Below, piece by piece: positions 30,866 to 40,450 of a stretch of DNA of 64,000 nt. Positions within the stretch are counted from its first letter, which is position 1; each line of letters opens with the position of its first letter. Source of the DNA: Temnothorax longispinosus (Eukaryota; Arthropoda; Insecta; Hymenoptera; Formicidae); contig NC_092364.1 of assembly GCF_030848805.1 (NCBI RefSeq), positions 7,585,770 through 7,649,769 of the forward strand. The letters are read 5' to 3'. The notes below the pieces were generated by a model. It had not been told where the DNA came from. It was given only the letters and a program-made list of their open reading frames with translations, and searched no databases. Both the position numbers and the translations under genes were made by a program.

Positions 30866-31165
30866 CTATTCAGATTTAGGTTGTTCATCAGATTCAGGTT
30901 GTTCATCATCACGAAGTCGACAACTGTAGTCGCCCAATAGCGATACTTCATTAGATATCAATGGTTTATATGGTAATAGCGTTGCAGACACATATTGTTC
31001 ATCACCATCATGCCAACCACTACTTTGACACATTTTCCATTGCCACTTCCCAATAGTGACACTCCTTATACTCGGACCTAAAGTCAGGTTTATTGTAAAA
31101 GGAAAAGGCTTCGTCACAGATGAAGCTGTATGAGCTTTATCTTCGTTCCGCGCCTGTATGTACAT
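30866..31165 (-). CDS. Hypothetical protein upstream of PolB (about 99+ aa)
   Basis: The frame is open upstream of the M at 31165 to about 31222, so the start is uncertain. It contains W-R-M-Y-I-Q-A-R, P-F-P-F-T-I-N-L-T-L and W-Q-W-K-M-C-Q-S-S-G-W-H, and ends in acidic repeats (P-E-S-D-E-Q-P-K-S-E). Its stop lies 5 nt before the PolB ATG on the same strand, implying a compact viral-type arrangement. No family recognised. Confidence 0.45.
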   Translation of the reverse strand: MYIQARNEDKAHTASSVTKPFPFTINLTLGPSIRSVTIGKWQWKMCQSSGWHDGDEQYVSATLLPYKPLISNEVSLLGDYSCRLRDDEQPESDEQPKSE

Positions 31166-31228
31166 TCTCCATTTTGAGCTACCGTACCAGTTATTATTAT
31201 ATCCGAAATCCTTGATAACAACTCCTTG

Positions 31229-31555
31229 TCAATGAACAATGCGTTTATCGGTTCCTCGTATCTCGAGTTCGCGATCGCGAACAAACTGCGCTAGTGAGTT
31301 TCGTTGCACATCCGTCGATTTTCCTCCTCGATCTTCTTCTTCTTCACGCAAAGCACTGGCGATATCATCTAATAAAAATTTACTATAAAAAAAATGATCG
31401 AAGTATATAAAGTCACTGTTTTCTTCGATTTCATCGATGTCAATTTCATAGTCCGGTGTCCATGAGCGATTAAATACCATTTCTTTTTGCTCATTGTTAT
31501 AAAAAATGTTCACGTCGCGAAAAGCTAATGTTTGTTTCATTGACATATGCCGCAA
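31229..31555 (-). CDS. Hypothetical acidic protein of element 1 (104-108 aa)
   Basis: Starts M-R-H-M-S-M-K-Q-T-L at 31555 (or an internal Met at 31546 or 31540). Acidic D-I-D-E-I-E-E-N-S-D and aromatic F-I-Y-F-D-H-F-F-Y stretches are followed by E-E-E-E-D-R-G-G and A-Q-F-V-R-D-R-E-L-E-I-R-G. It overlaps the 3' end of the upstream Cys-rich ORF by about 19 nt. The frame is intact; function unknown. Confidence 0.45.
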   Translation of the reverse strand: MRHMSMKQTLAFRDVNIFYNNEQKEMVFNRSWTPDYEIDIDEIEENSDFIYFDHFFYSKFLLDDIASALREEEEDRGGKSTDVQRNSLAQFVRDRELEIRGTDKRIVH

Positions 31556-31749
31556 TCCTTAATTATCGGAGCGGGACTATCCATGTGAGTTGGCTGCCAC
31601 GGTTGGTTGTAATGTTCGTCACAGCGACGATAGGTCTGCACCTCCAAATCCGCCTTTATATGCCCCGCAAGCTTGCAGCACTTGCACCTGATAATGTGTT
31701 TAACCACACAATAAATCTCGATACTTTTCAACCGATGTATCGCTCTCAA
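31537..31749 (-). CDS. Small Cys-rich protein conserved between the two Polinton-like elements (70 aa)
   Basis: Contains C-K-C-C-K-L-A-G-H, then R-R-C-D-E-H-Y-N-Q-P-W-Q-P-T-H and D-C-G-I-C-Q. The element at 33346-42056 has a homologue (40148-40450) with C-L-E-H-Y-N-R-L-W-Q-R-T-H and D-C-G-A-C-R. Paired Cys/His suggests a zinc-binding protein. The ATG lies 37 nt after the TATA box at 31786-31794, so this is the first gene of the transcript. Confidence 0.55.
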   Translation of the reverse strand: MRAIHRLKSIEIYCVVKHIIRCKCCKLAGHIKADLEVQTYRRCDEHYNQPWQPTHMDSPAPIIKDCGICQ

Positions 31750-31884
31750 ATCGTATACTAATGCGGCTCAATGCGCTTCATCCCTCATTATATACCCTTT
31801 GCCCTCTCTCTCGCTCCAAATGAATCTTGAAAGATAATTTCTTCCTTTGTTTTACGTACTGCGTCGTAAAAAATAGCGTGAAAT
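31750..31884 (-). promoter_or_regulatory. TATA promoter of element 1
   Basis: Minus strand: GGGTATATAATGAGGG (TATA at 31794-31786) about 40 bp before the first ORF. The whole block is conserved at 13283-13440, the best evidence that it is functional sequence. Confidence 0.65.
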
Positions 31885-32386
31885 TGTTTAGTCTACGCGA
31901 TAACACCTCCTTTTCCTAAAAAACATTTGCTTACGACAAACGTGTCCCGACAGGTTCGATGTGTTATCGGGTCGATTATCGTCCCGATGACATGCGTAGA
32001 TAAATTGTTTTTTATGTATAAATCATACTATATATATATATTTTTTTTTCTTCGCGCGCATTTCTATTCGAGCCGTATATGCGACGTTCGCCGGAGCATC
32101 GGTTGCATGTATTGGCAATCAAATATTGCATTATCGCATATCATAACATAGAAGCGAAGTGCCGATGTTTCGGTGGATGTTGGCTCTCACAGGTGTAATG
32201 CAAGACATATTTTATCTTACGACTATCAGTTTTATACACCGCCATTATATTTTTCTCTGGCGACTTCTGCAACCGTCATTGAATTCAGTCTCGTCGTGGC
32301 TGTGTAGCGCGAGTACAGACCGAGCGACTGGAGTCTGTTCCAAGTTCTATGCAAATTTTATCGTACTTGGCATGCTAACGACTCGC
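31885..32386. other. Intergenic sequence of element 1, no gene seen
   Basis: No convincing ORF. Contains a (TA)n/T-run near 32028-32050. It may be the end region of the Polinton-like element; no terminal inverted repeat was recognised. Confidence 0.4.
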
Positions 32387-32390
32387 TTAA

Positions 32391-33082
32391 GGGGGAATAC
32401 CCAATTAGAAGCGCGAAAAAGGCAATTTTTGTGAATTTTTTTAAGGAAACCTATATAAATTATAGTATTGTTATGTTTTCTACATGAAAGTACACACTTT
32501 TAAGAATATGTTAATTTTTTTTTTATTAAAAAATATTCAATATTGGCGGAGTATTCTTGGGTTCTGTCAACTGCCGCAAAAAAAAAACGTCCTCCGCGGT
32601 GACCACTCCCATTTCGTCTGTAATCATCAGAATAAAAAAAACCAAAAAGATTATTAAAATTGACACTATAATTTAGTCTTTGTCGTAGGGGTTTTTTGAA
32701 AATATTGAATTTTGACAAAATGGCGGACGTTTGAATTTAAGAGTTCGATTTTTAGGAAAAAATTCGGGTTTATTTTGCCGATAAAAAAAACTAAGTCACT
32801 TAAAAAAAAATCCTACGACAAAGACTAGATAATTATATATAGAATAACCTCTATAAATTTCAAATTGATCGGTTCAGTGGTTGCCGAGATATTTTGGTCA
32901 CCGATTTTTAACATGGTTTCGAGAAAAACGCGTTTGAAAATTGAGCAATGAATAAATCGCGAAAATTTTTCAACTTACATAGAATCATTGATTCCAGGTC
33001 CATAATATAAGTCCTCCATCTTGCTTGGAAACTCCATATCATCCACATCTCTTTTTCGAACTTTCTAATTGGGTATTCCCCC
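32391..33082 (-). mobile_element. TTAA-flanked element D, related to element A
   Basis: Ends GGGGGAATACCCAATTAG (32391) and complement (to 33082), with TTAA at 32387-32390 and 33083-33086. Near 32975-33060 a minus-strand coding tail Y-Y-G-P-G-I-N-D-S-M is homologous to the C-terminus coded by element A, with AAACGCGTTT and ACCAAAAAGATT motifs shared in the same order. It is a 692-bp deletion derivative. Confidence 0.85.
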
Positions 33083-33114
33083 TTAAATCGTTCCGCGATC
33101 GCCGGTCCGGAGTA

Positions 33115-33345
33115 GGCATACTATAGGAGATTCGAACCCGTGGCGCACTTGACGGCGAGTCGGGGGCAGGAAGCGGAACGCGTGGGGGCCGCCGTAAGCG
33201 GTGGGCAAGGGGATGGCGTCGGCAGACGGGAGCCGCCCCTCCGCTGCTTTTCTAACCCGGGATAGAGGGGGGCTGCGAGGGGCGCCACCTCTCTCGCGCG
33301 GCGCGGCGCGAGGGGGCGGGCCACTCCGAATTTCCCCTCTAGGTC
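33115..33345. other. GC-rich island
   Basis: About 230 bp of very GC-rich sequence (GCGCGGCGCGGCGCGAGGGG and similar), in sharp contrast with its AT-rich surroundings. The ORFs here come from composition. It sits just left of the promoter repeats of element 2; origin not recognised. Confidence 0.4.
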
Positions 33346-33963
33346 AATCGCGGTTATCTCTCAAAGCTATTTCCAGAGTTATCTGCTGCCCTATTGACAT
33401 CCGTCGAGCGATAAGCGCGAGCCAACGCGAATCCTCGCGCAATTGTATCGTCAGTTTGAAGTTTGCGAAGGTTCTATTTTAATAATAATTACTAAAATCT
33501 ACATTGCAATAATCGTACGGACAGAAACAATTTCAACAACGTACGCGACATTTCGTCGTCGTCGTCGTCGGAGATCGTCTCCGTTTGCGTGATCGCGGTT
33601 ATCTCTTAAAGCTTTTTCCAGAGTTATCTGCTGCCCTATTGACATTCGTCGAGCGATAAGCGCGAGCCAACGCGAATCCTCGTGCAATTTTATATCCCGC
33701 TAAACATCGTTGTCGTCGGAGATCGTCTCTCCGTTTCTTCACGTCGCTGATACGCGCGAGACGCGTGATCGCGGTTATTTGTCAAAGTTATTCCAGGAAA
33801 CGCTGCGTGGTTATTTGCTGGCCTATTGATCCCGTACATCCGCCGTTGAAATCGTTATCGGGGTTTGCCCGGTTCTCGCGGGCGCTATATAAGCGCGAGA
33901 GACCGCTAATTCTCGCGCAATTAGATTGTCAGTTTGAAGTGTGTGACGATTAAATATAAAAAA
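33346..33963 (+). promoter_or_regulatory. Three tandem promoter-like repeats upstream of PolB
   Basis: Copies start at 33346, 33591 and 33767, each with ATCGCGGTTAT, a CCAG...GTTAT-TGCTGCC/GGCC-TATTGA block and AAGCGCGAG...CTCGCGCAATT. Copies 2 and 3 are preceded by GTCGTCGGAGATCGTCTC. Only the last has a true TATA box (TATATAAGCGCG at 33886-33897), followed by TCAGTTTGAAG at 33929 and the PolB ATG at 33964; copies 1 and 2 read GATAAGCGCG instead. GCGCGAG/CTCGCGC form a potential hairpin in each. Confidence 0.65.
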
Positions 33964-36076
33964 ATGTCGGAGGGGGATTGCAATCTCATCAAATTCGCCA
34001 CGGGCCTTATTCGTCGGACGCGTATCGCGAGTGGGAACAACGGTGCGAAGAGCGTCTCGCGTCTCTGCGAGAGAGATGCCGAGAAAAAACCCGCCCGACG
34101 TACACCGGAACGTTGAACTCTCTTATCGTTCGAGTGGCGCGATTGGAAGGAGCGAGAAACGCTCTGCGTCAACGTTTCGCGCAGGTGGGCGCCGGTCACG
34201 GCGAACCGAGCAGAGGATTTTCGTGGACGGAGATAGAAACGGCTTTCGACAGTCGCGTACTGACCGGTGCGGTGATAAACTCGAATCACGTCGATCCTCG
34301 ATTATTTCTCGAGGACGCGAGGGGCACGGTGCTCGAACAAGTGCGCGTCAATCACGAGAGACACGCGTGCCTGAAGGTCAACACAGTTTTCAATGGCAAG
34401 TTTGTCGCGGGGGTTAAAACCGCCGTGAAAAGCGTCGCCACGAGAAATCGTCAGCTCTTTCCTACGGCCGATTTGCGAGAATGATACGACAGATACGTGA
34501 TCGATGCCACTCTGGCGGGTCTGGATGAGTTTCAGGAACGCGACAGTGGCTGGACATTGTCGCGTATATTGAACCTGATCGTGAACCTGAACAAGTGCAA
34601 TCCCATGCACGCCGGATGTTGGTTTGAAATACCGCGATGGATAAAGATGAAGAAAGCGGTGATCAACGTGCGTTCAAACGACAAAGCGTGTTTCGCGTGG
34701 GCGGTAATCTCCGCTCTGTATCCCGCTCTGCGGCACGTAGATCGATGGAGGTCGTATTCCTATTACGCGACGGTGCTGAATTTGGAAGGGATCGAGTTTC
34801 CTATGACTCTGAGGCAAATTTCGAGGTTCGAACGACTCAACGACATGTCCGTCAACGTTTTCACCACTCGGCGGAGGAGACGGAACGACGAGATTGTTCT
34901 TTTACAGCTGACCAACGATAAGAAGGACAGTCACGTCAATCTGTTGTATCTGTCAGATTCGCGAAACAACTCGAACGGCGGTCATTTCGTGTTTTCGACC
35001 TTGCGTACCCGCATGAACTCCACGACGCTCACGCTGACCTTCCGTTCTGCCCGACGCGCGATAAGCCTCCCGGAAAACGGTGCAATAAACTCCTCGCCAC
35101 TCTACGCGATAAGTCGCGCTACGAGCTGCACTACCGTAATCTACAGCAATGCGTACGATACGGATTGTCAGTCACGAAGATTCACCGCGCGCTTCGATTC
35201 GCGCAATCTCCGTGGCTTCGGGGATACACAGAGCTTAATACGGGATTCAGAGCTCGCGCCAGCAACGATTTCGAGAAAGAAATGTACAAATTAATGAACA
35301 ATGCGGTATTCGGCAAGACCATGGAAAACGTATGAGATCACGTAGACGTGCGTCTCGTGACGCGTTGGGATGGGAGATACGGCGCGGAGGCGATGATCGC
35401 AAAACCGAATTTTTACAGTCAAACCGTCTTCGCGGAGAATCTGATCGCCGTTGAGTTACGCAGGCTTGAGGTGAGGTTGAACAAACCCATCTACGTCGGT
35501 ATGTGCATTCTCGAGATATCCAAGACGCGCGTCTACAATTTTCATTACGATTACATGGTGCCGCTGCATCGCGAAAGGTGTAAGATAATGTACACGGACA
35601 CCGACAGTCTCATATATTTTCTCGAGTGCGACGACGCGTACGAGGATATGAAACGCGACATCGCGAGATTCGACACGAGCGGCTATCCCGAGGACAAGGC
35701 GTATCGCATCCCGCGCGTCAACAAGAAGATACCCGGTTTGATGAAGGACGAGAACGACGGCGCGGTGATGACGAAATTCGTTGGACTGAGGTCGAAAATG
35801 TACGTCTTGAGGATCGAGGGAAAGAGCGACACGAAGAAAATAAAGGGCATCAAGAGAAACGTGGTCACGAGAACGATAACGTTCGGCGATTACGTGTGTT
35901 GTCTGAACGACGCGATAGGGCTTCTTAAGCGTCAGTCGTGTATTCGTTCGACTGCACACGAGGTGCACACCGTGTCCGAGTTGAAACTCGCTCTCAGCCT
36001 GTACGACGACAAGCGATACGTCGTTCCCGACTCGTACGACACTCTACCGTGGGGGCATTACAAGATACCGCCGTGA
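33964..36076 (+). pseudogene. PolB pseudogene of element 2 (protein-primed DNA polymerase B)
   Basis: The ATG at 33964 follows the TATA promoter. The protein is then found in a second frame (33978-35294: R-V-A-R-L-E-G-A, F-Q-E-R-D-S-G-W, K-A-V-I-N-V-R-S, stop TGA at 34482) and in a third from about 35050 to 36076 with palm motif B (N-N-A-V-F-G-K-T-M-E-N), a TGA at 35334, motif C (I-M-Y-T-D-T-D-S-L-I-Y) and end L-P-W-G-H-Y-K-I-P-P. The exonuclease domain and motif A are lost in a deletion near 35000-35050. It is homologous to element 1 PolB. AATAAA at 36118 is a likely poly(A) signal. Confidence 0.85.
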
Positions 36077-36417
36077 AGAGGACTTTTTTTTTCTTATTAA
36101 GATTATATTTTTTTAACAATAAAGAGTATACAATGGATTTTATGGGTTAGATTTATAAGCGCGATCGTGGGAAGACAGGAATATTTAAACTGTCTAGTCC
36201 TACAAACGTTGATTTTTATATAGAAAAGATAGCACTTTACAGCCCTTTTTTTTCCTCTGCGTAGGGAGCTACAGATATTAAGAAGGAAAGAAATATCTCT
36301 ATCACTATTAAGAAATACATATATTTTTAAGTTTACATTAAGGCGAAACAAAAAAAATACATTATCTTAACTACAACACGGCTGTCTCATTTCTATAGTA
36401 CAATAAAAAGCGTTACA
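36077..36417. other. Convergent 3' ends, no gene
   Basis: Between the PolB stop and the end of the minus-strand gene cluster; AT-rich, with AATAAA on the plus strand near 36118. Nothing else recognised. Confidence 0.5.
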
Positions 36418-36907
36418 GAATGTCGAGATGCGCGCGACGTTCCGCCCACCAATCGTGTAACTTGCACACGTTCTCCATGGCGTTCTTCGCGTAGCGTCCA
36501 CAGAGGAAAGATCGGATCGCACTGAGAATCTCCAGTCGACCGATGTCCTCGTATCCATCCTTCGACGTCCATCGACTCGATCTTAACGTTGAATTTACCG
36601 ACGGCGTCGCCGAGAATCTCCTCCAACCATCCTTTCTTTTCAGCGCCTTTCACGTAAACGAGTTTGAGCGTCTCGCAGTTCAGCCCATCGCACACGGAGC
36701 TTCGGATGATCGTTCTCGCCCGAACGTAATTCACGCCCGCGATTTTTCCGCTCTCGTTAGAAGATCCCATGACAATGGCGCGCGAAACACGTGGTGAATC
36801 AGTTCCTTTCCGTCTCTGAGCACGGCCACTTCTTTAACTGTGAACTTTTCGCGGATAACAAATCTCTGCAGATCCACGAATATCGATACGTCGCGGTCGG
36901 CGGACAT
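36418..36907 (-). pseudogene. Hypothetical protein of element 2, frameshifted
   Basis: The ATG at 36907 gives D-V-S-I-F-V-D-L-Q-R-F and H-H-V-F-R-A-P-L; a second frame from about 36770 continues with V-Y-V-K-G-A-E-K-K-G-W-L, and a third near 36540-36418 ends with H-D-W-W-A-E-R-R-A-H-L. The D-x-Q-x-F, V-K-G-x-E-K-x-x-W-L pattern recurs, as far as I recall, in ORFs of insect mobile elements, but I cannot name the function. Last gene of the minus-strand capsid operon. Two frameshifts. Confidence 0.45.
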
Positions 36908-37012
36908 CGTCTCTCTGTACGGTCAGTCGCTACCCCCACTCTGTTTGAACCTGTAGGTTATCGCGATTTTGTCAGACGAATAGATACGTTCTTCTTCTTC
37001 TTCTGTTTTCCT

Positions 37013-38242
37013 TTACACGATCTTGCGGACTATGTTAGTCAGCGGATTGTACTCGATCACGCGATCGTGGATGATGAGACAGTAGGCCGTAGTATTGGAA
37101 TCTATATTACGTTTGCAATCGAACTCTATGCGAACGTCTACGGTGGCACTTTTGACGGATTCGTTCTGACGAGAACAGTCGATGACCACGAACGGGCCCT
37201 ATTTGTCGAATTCTTCCATCGTTAGGAGGGCGTTCTCTCGCTCGCATCTGTAATACGACTTTCGAAATTTCGCGTACATCTTGTACAGTATGGCCGTTCT
37301 ACGCTCCCCCAAATCCAAGTTTATATCGTTGTAGGGATAAAAATCTGAATTAAGGTACAATTTCACATTGGTGAGATTACCGTCGTCGAACTCGGAGGCG
37401 TGTTTCAATAAGTTGTTGGACCTCCCGGTTTGTAGCGCGAAAATGACGTATCGCGGTTTCTCAAGCTGCGTCGCTGCTTTCACAGCCCACGAATGCCTGT
37501 TCGTGGTTTGGAGCAAAGGGTACTCGTACAGATCCCACGAGCGGAAGCCCATACTTAGGTATCGTCCGCTCTCCAACGTTCGTAAAAAAGACAATTTATT
37601 GACGTCGTTTAGCACCACGTGCGGCATTCGCCATTGCACTTTCAACAGAGTAATCGTAGGATTCTTGTGACGTTCCGGTTTTGTGACGATGCAATTAGCG
37701 TCGGTTTGGGAACGTATCAGAATGAGTTCGTGTCGCGCGTTTATCACCACGTGTTTGTAATCCTCGCAAAAACCTAGCAGAACGTTAAGGGGTACGCAGA
37801 AATTGAAATCGCCGATTCTAGTTCTCGAACGAGGTCCCACGTATTCATTGATCACAATTCATCCAGCGTTTTGCAGCTTCCTGCTTCTCTCGGTGGTCAG
37901 CGACACGAAATTCTTGATCGAACTGGTTATTCCGACGTTTCTGTTCCTGTCGATCTCCACGCCGTTGAGTTTGTATCGAATCTCGTCGAACATGAACGCC
38001 ACGCAATTGTTGTCCATCGTCGTATCCGAATCCTTTTCCGGAACGCCGTCGGAGAGTACTCCCTCGATGTACAGAAAACTTTCGCAGGGTAGAGTGTGCA
38101 GATCCTGCTGTTATATCGGAATTCGTATTTCGTCGCTGTGCCCGAACGTGGTATTGGCATATGGATTGTAAGTGTGAGTCTCGATCTTGACGATGCGATC
38201 GTCGAAGATCGGCTCACCTCCGATACTCAAGATGTCGGTCAT
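37013..38242 (-). pseudogene. Major capsid protein (hexon-like, double jelly roll), three stops
   Basis: One continuous minus-strand frame from the ATG at 38242 to TAA at 37013-37015, interrupted by stops near 38107, 37862 and 37199. Recognisable parts are I-F-D-D-R-I, H-T-Y-N-P-Y, D-N-N-C-V-A-F-M-F-D-E-I-R-Y, F-R-S-W-D-L-Y-E-Y-P, K-P-R-Y-V-I-F-A-L-Q-T-G-R and L-Y-L-N-S-D-F-Y-P-Y. These fit the Polinton/adintovirus hexon homologue that builds the icosahedral shell. About 410 codons, slightly short for the family. Position next to penton and protease supports the call. Confidence 0.75.
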
Positions 38243-38398
38243 GATTGTTCCTCACGACGAATCCCAGAGATTGTAGAAAAGCGACGTTCGCAGCGCTCAG
38301 TCCGTTTTTCTTCTTCTTCTTCTCTCTCACAATCGGTCTGCGCGTTCCTTTCGTCTTACGCGCACGCACATATCCGCACCCGATTTTGTATTTTTGTT

Positions 38399-39151
38399 TT
38401 ATTTTCTGCGACGCACGTGTAGTCGAACCGTTATCTCCTCCCCGCGGAAGTCGATCAATCGTCCGATCTGATCCACGACGCGTAACGTTATATCGGTGAC
38501 ACTCCGCGCGATGACCGGAAGGTAAATTATCTGCGTCGGAGTCTCCGACAGCTTATATCCCGGTGGAACGTTCGGGGCGAATTCGTGTATCGTGTGTGCC
38601 GGCTTGCCGTTGCTATAGGCTCCCGCGGTGACGTTGCATTCCACGCGAATGATATTCACGCGCATAATATTCACCGGTTTGTCGGACGCGTGCCATTTAT
38701 TCGGCTCGAGTACGCGACGTGTCGAGAAACCTAACAAAGAGCCAACGTTGTTCGATTTGGTGAAGTCAACTCTATAGGCACACTTGATCTCGCTTCTCAT
38801 AGTGTTCTCGTTAGCGCGTAAAATTATCGAGCGTTCGCTTTTCTCGCGGTCGTCATTGTTATCATCCACGTATATGTAATCGTCTTTCTTCTTCGTACTT
38901 TTCTTGCGGAGGATAGCTGTTCTCAGGTATCTATCTCTAGCGTCCAGTTCGTACGATCCTTCGGGAATAGCGATCAAGTCGTTGATATCAAAGTAAAATC
39001 TATTGTTCGTGGAGTCAATGTTCGGTATCGTGTTGTACGTCTTGAAATTCGCGAGGCCTATCTCGTATTCGCCCCCGCTCAGATCCAGAGCGGAAAAGTA
39101 GCTGGCTGAGAGGACGCTGCTTCTTCCGGATAGCGAGAGAGTCAGCGACAT
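38399..39151 (-). CDS. Penton-like minor capsid protein (250 aa), intact
   Basis: Intact frame from M-S-L-T-L-S-L. Y-E-I-G-L-A-N-F-K-T-Y-N-T-I-P-N-I near the start, I-P-E-G-S-Y-E-L, and a C-terminal I-I-Y-L-P-V-I-A...V-D-Q-I-G-R-L-I-D-F-R-G-E-E-I-T-V are typical of single-jelly-roll penton homologues of Polintons and adintoviruses. The start overlaps the protease frame by about 10 nt. One of the few unbroken genes of this element. Confidence 0.75.
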   Translation of the reverse strand: MSLTLSLSGRSSVLSASYFSALDLSGGEYEIGLANFKTYNTIPNIDSTNNRFYFDINDLIAIPEGSYELDARDRYLRTAILRKKSTKKKDDYIYVDDNNDDREKSERSIILRANENTMRSEIKCAYRVDFTKSNNVGSLLGFSTRRVLEPNKWHASDKPVNIMRVNIIRVECNVTAGAYSNGKPAHTIHEFAPNVPPGYKLSETPTQIIYLPVIARSVTDITLRVVDQIGRLIDFRGEEITVRLHVRRRK

Positions 39152-39510
39152 AGCAAGATTGTTTCTCCCTCTCTCATCGTCAGAGACGTTTCCAGTCGAC
39201 GTCTCGGAGGAACCGCAGACACAATTGACCGCAGATGCTCTGATACGAACGACGGTTGTACACTCCCGAGATATCGTTCGAGTTCCCTCGGGGGTCGAAG
39301 ATTTCCAAAACTGTCAAAGTAGATCGCGTTGTTGTCCCTCTTCGCATAGGCGACCCAGTGCGTACCCGGGCCCTCCGCGTCGTCGAGATTCACGATTCCG
39401 CTCTCGTCGCGACGCACTTTCGTCGGCAACGCGTCGCGCATAAACACGCCCCTAAAGAAAGGTATGCGCGAAAGGCGCGCGACCGATTCAATTGCTCGTT
39501 CGTCGTGACG
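39142..39510 (-). pseudogene. Adenain-like cysteine protease, frameshifted
   Basis: Contains V-F-M-R-D, G-I-V-N-L-D, G-T-H-W-V-A-Y (catalytic His) and Y-F-D-S-F-G (catalytic Asp), the maturation protease pattern of adenoviruses and Polintons. The block with the catalytic Cys (S-I-C-G-Q-L-C-L) lies at about 39205-39230 in a different frame, so a frameshift near 39250 has broken the gene. The start is uncertain; the frame is open upstream of M39447. The enzyme would cleave capsid precursors. Confidence 0.75.
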
Positions 39511-39599
39511 CTGAACGTCGGCAAATCAGCGTCGTCAGTGTCTTTTTCGACGATTGTTTTTTTTTACCCGTTCTCGTTCGTCTTCTGCTCGTCACGCCA

Positions 39600-40202
39600 C
39601 TACCGCGTTTGTACGGCGCGAGATACAGTCCGCGACCCTCCAATCGCGCGATCCTCGCGATTGTGACGTTGCAGTTCCTCGAGCTGACGTTGAGCGGCCC
39701 TGTTGTCATTCACCGCCTTGGCCACGCCAGCCGCTCCACCGATCAGGGATCCGAGCGCTCCCAATATCGGTAGAAAGGGTAGGAGACCCCCGCGTTTCGC
39801 CAACGGGAGAATTTTCTTCCTCGTTATCGCTCCCCTCTTCCTCTTTCTCATGTCCATGCCCAATTTCGTTTTTGTTTTCATAGCAGCCCATACGGCGGTC
39901 GCGGCGGCTCTCTCGCCAAGGGTTGTGTCGCTCGCCGTGATACGCTCGCGCGCCTTTTCGGCTAGCGCTCGATCGGCGACGTGTCGATCGGCGAGATCAC
40001 TGCTTCGCGAGTAAGCGATATCGTGCTTGCGACACGCCTCGTCCAACGGATTGATACCTCGATCACCGCGCGCTAGTCGCTTGGCGAGACGAGTACCCGG
40101 CCCGCAGAATTGATAGCCGGGTATGTGTAATTCGACGGGTAGCGCGTTTATCGCTCTGTTGAGGAGGCCGCTGCCAGTGCTTCGCGCCGCTGCGCGCGAC
40201 AT
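39600..40202 (-). CDS. PLA2-domain/pX-like minor capsid protein (about 200 aa), intact
   Basis: With the ATG at 40202 the protein has G-Y-Q-F-C-G-P-G-T (calcium loop, about residue 33) and A-C-R-K-H-D-I-A-Y (catalytic His-Asp, about 60), the phospholipase A2 motif of parvovirus VP1, then a basic stretch (M-R-K-R-K-R-G) and a hydrophobic Gly-rich helix (L-G-A-L-G-S-L-I-G-G-A-A-G) like adenovirus/adintovirus pX/pVI. A longer frame starts at 40337, but it overlaps the Cys-rich ORF, so 40202 is preferred. By analogy it would breach endosomal membranes. Both signature motifs are intact. Confidence 0.75.
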   Translation of the reverse strand: MSRAAARSTGSGLLNRAINALPVELHIPGYQFCGPGTRLAKRLARGDRGINPLDEACRKHDIAYSRSSDLADRHVADRALAEKARERITASDTTLGERAAATAVWAAMKTKTKLGMDMRKRKRGAITRKKILPLAKRGGLLPFLPILGALGSLIGGAAGVAKAVNDNRAAQRQLEELQRHNREDRAIGGSRTVSRAVQTR

Positions 40203-40450
40203 GCACCGCAATCCCTTATGAGCGATGGTGGACCGTCTATGTGCGTTCTTTGCCACAAACGATTGTAATGTTCCAAACACGGACGACAGTCCCGTACGTC
40301 GGGATCCGTCCTCAGATGAACGGGCAATTTGTCCCACAGTCGATCAACTTACTCGGAAAAGTTGCGCAGCAGAAAAATCTTCGGCACGAATTTCAGTTGC
40401 TCGGCGGACAGACCGAGTGTTCGAGATTCAGTTAACGCTGCGCCGTCCGA
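40148..40450 (-). pseudogene. Small Cys-rich protein, homologue of 31537-31749
   Basis: Minus frame ending at 40148 with C-R-P-C-L-E-H-Y-N-R-L-W-Q-R-T-H-I-D-G-P and D-C-G-A-C-R. An in-frame stop near 40345 interrupts it, and no clear ATG remains. It overlaps the PLA2-like gene in another frame. Conservation in both elements argues it was a real, probably zinc-binding, protein. Confidence 0.55.

Noticed and set aside
33121..33160. tRNA-like word GGTTCGAATCTCC on the minus strand
   Set aside because: The T-stem does not pair and no anticodon or acceptor stem can be placed; B-box resemblance only.
35456..35968. 170-codon minus ORF over PolB of element 2
   Set aside because: Antisense shadow; the plus frame contains the polymerase motifs.
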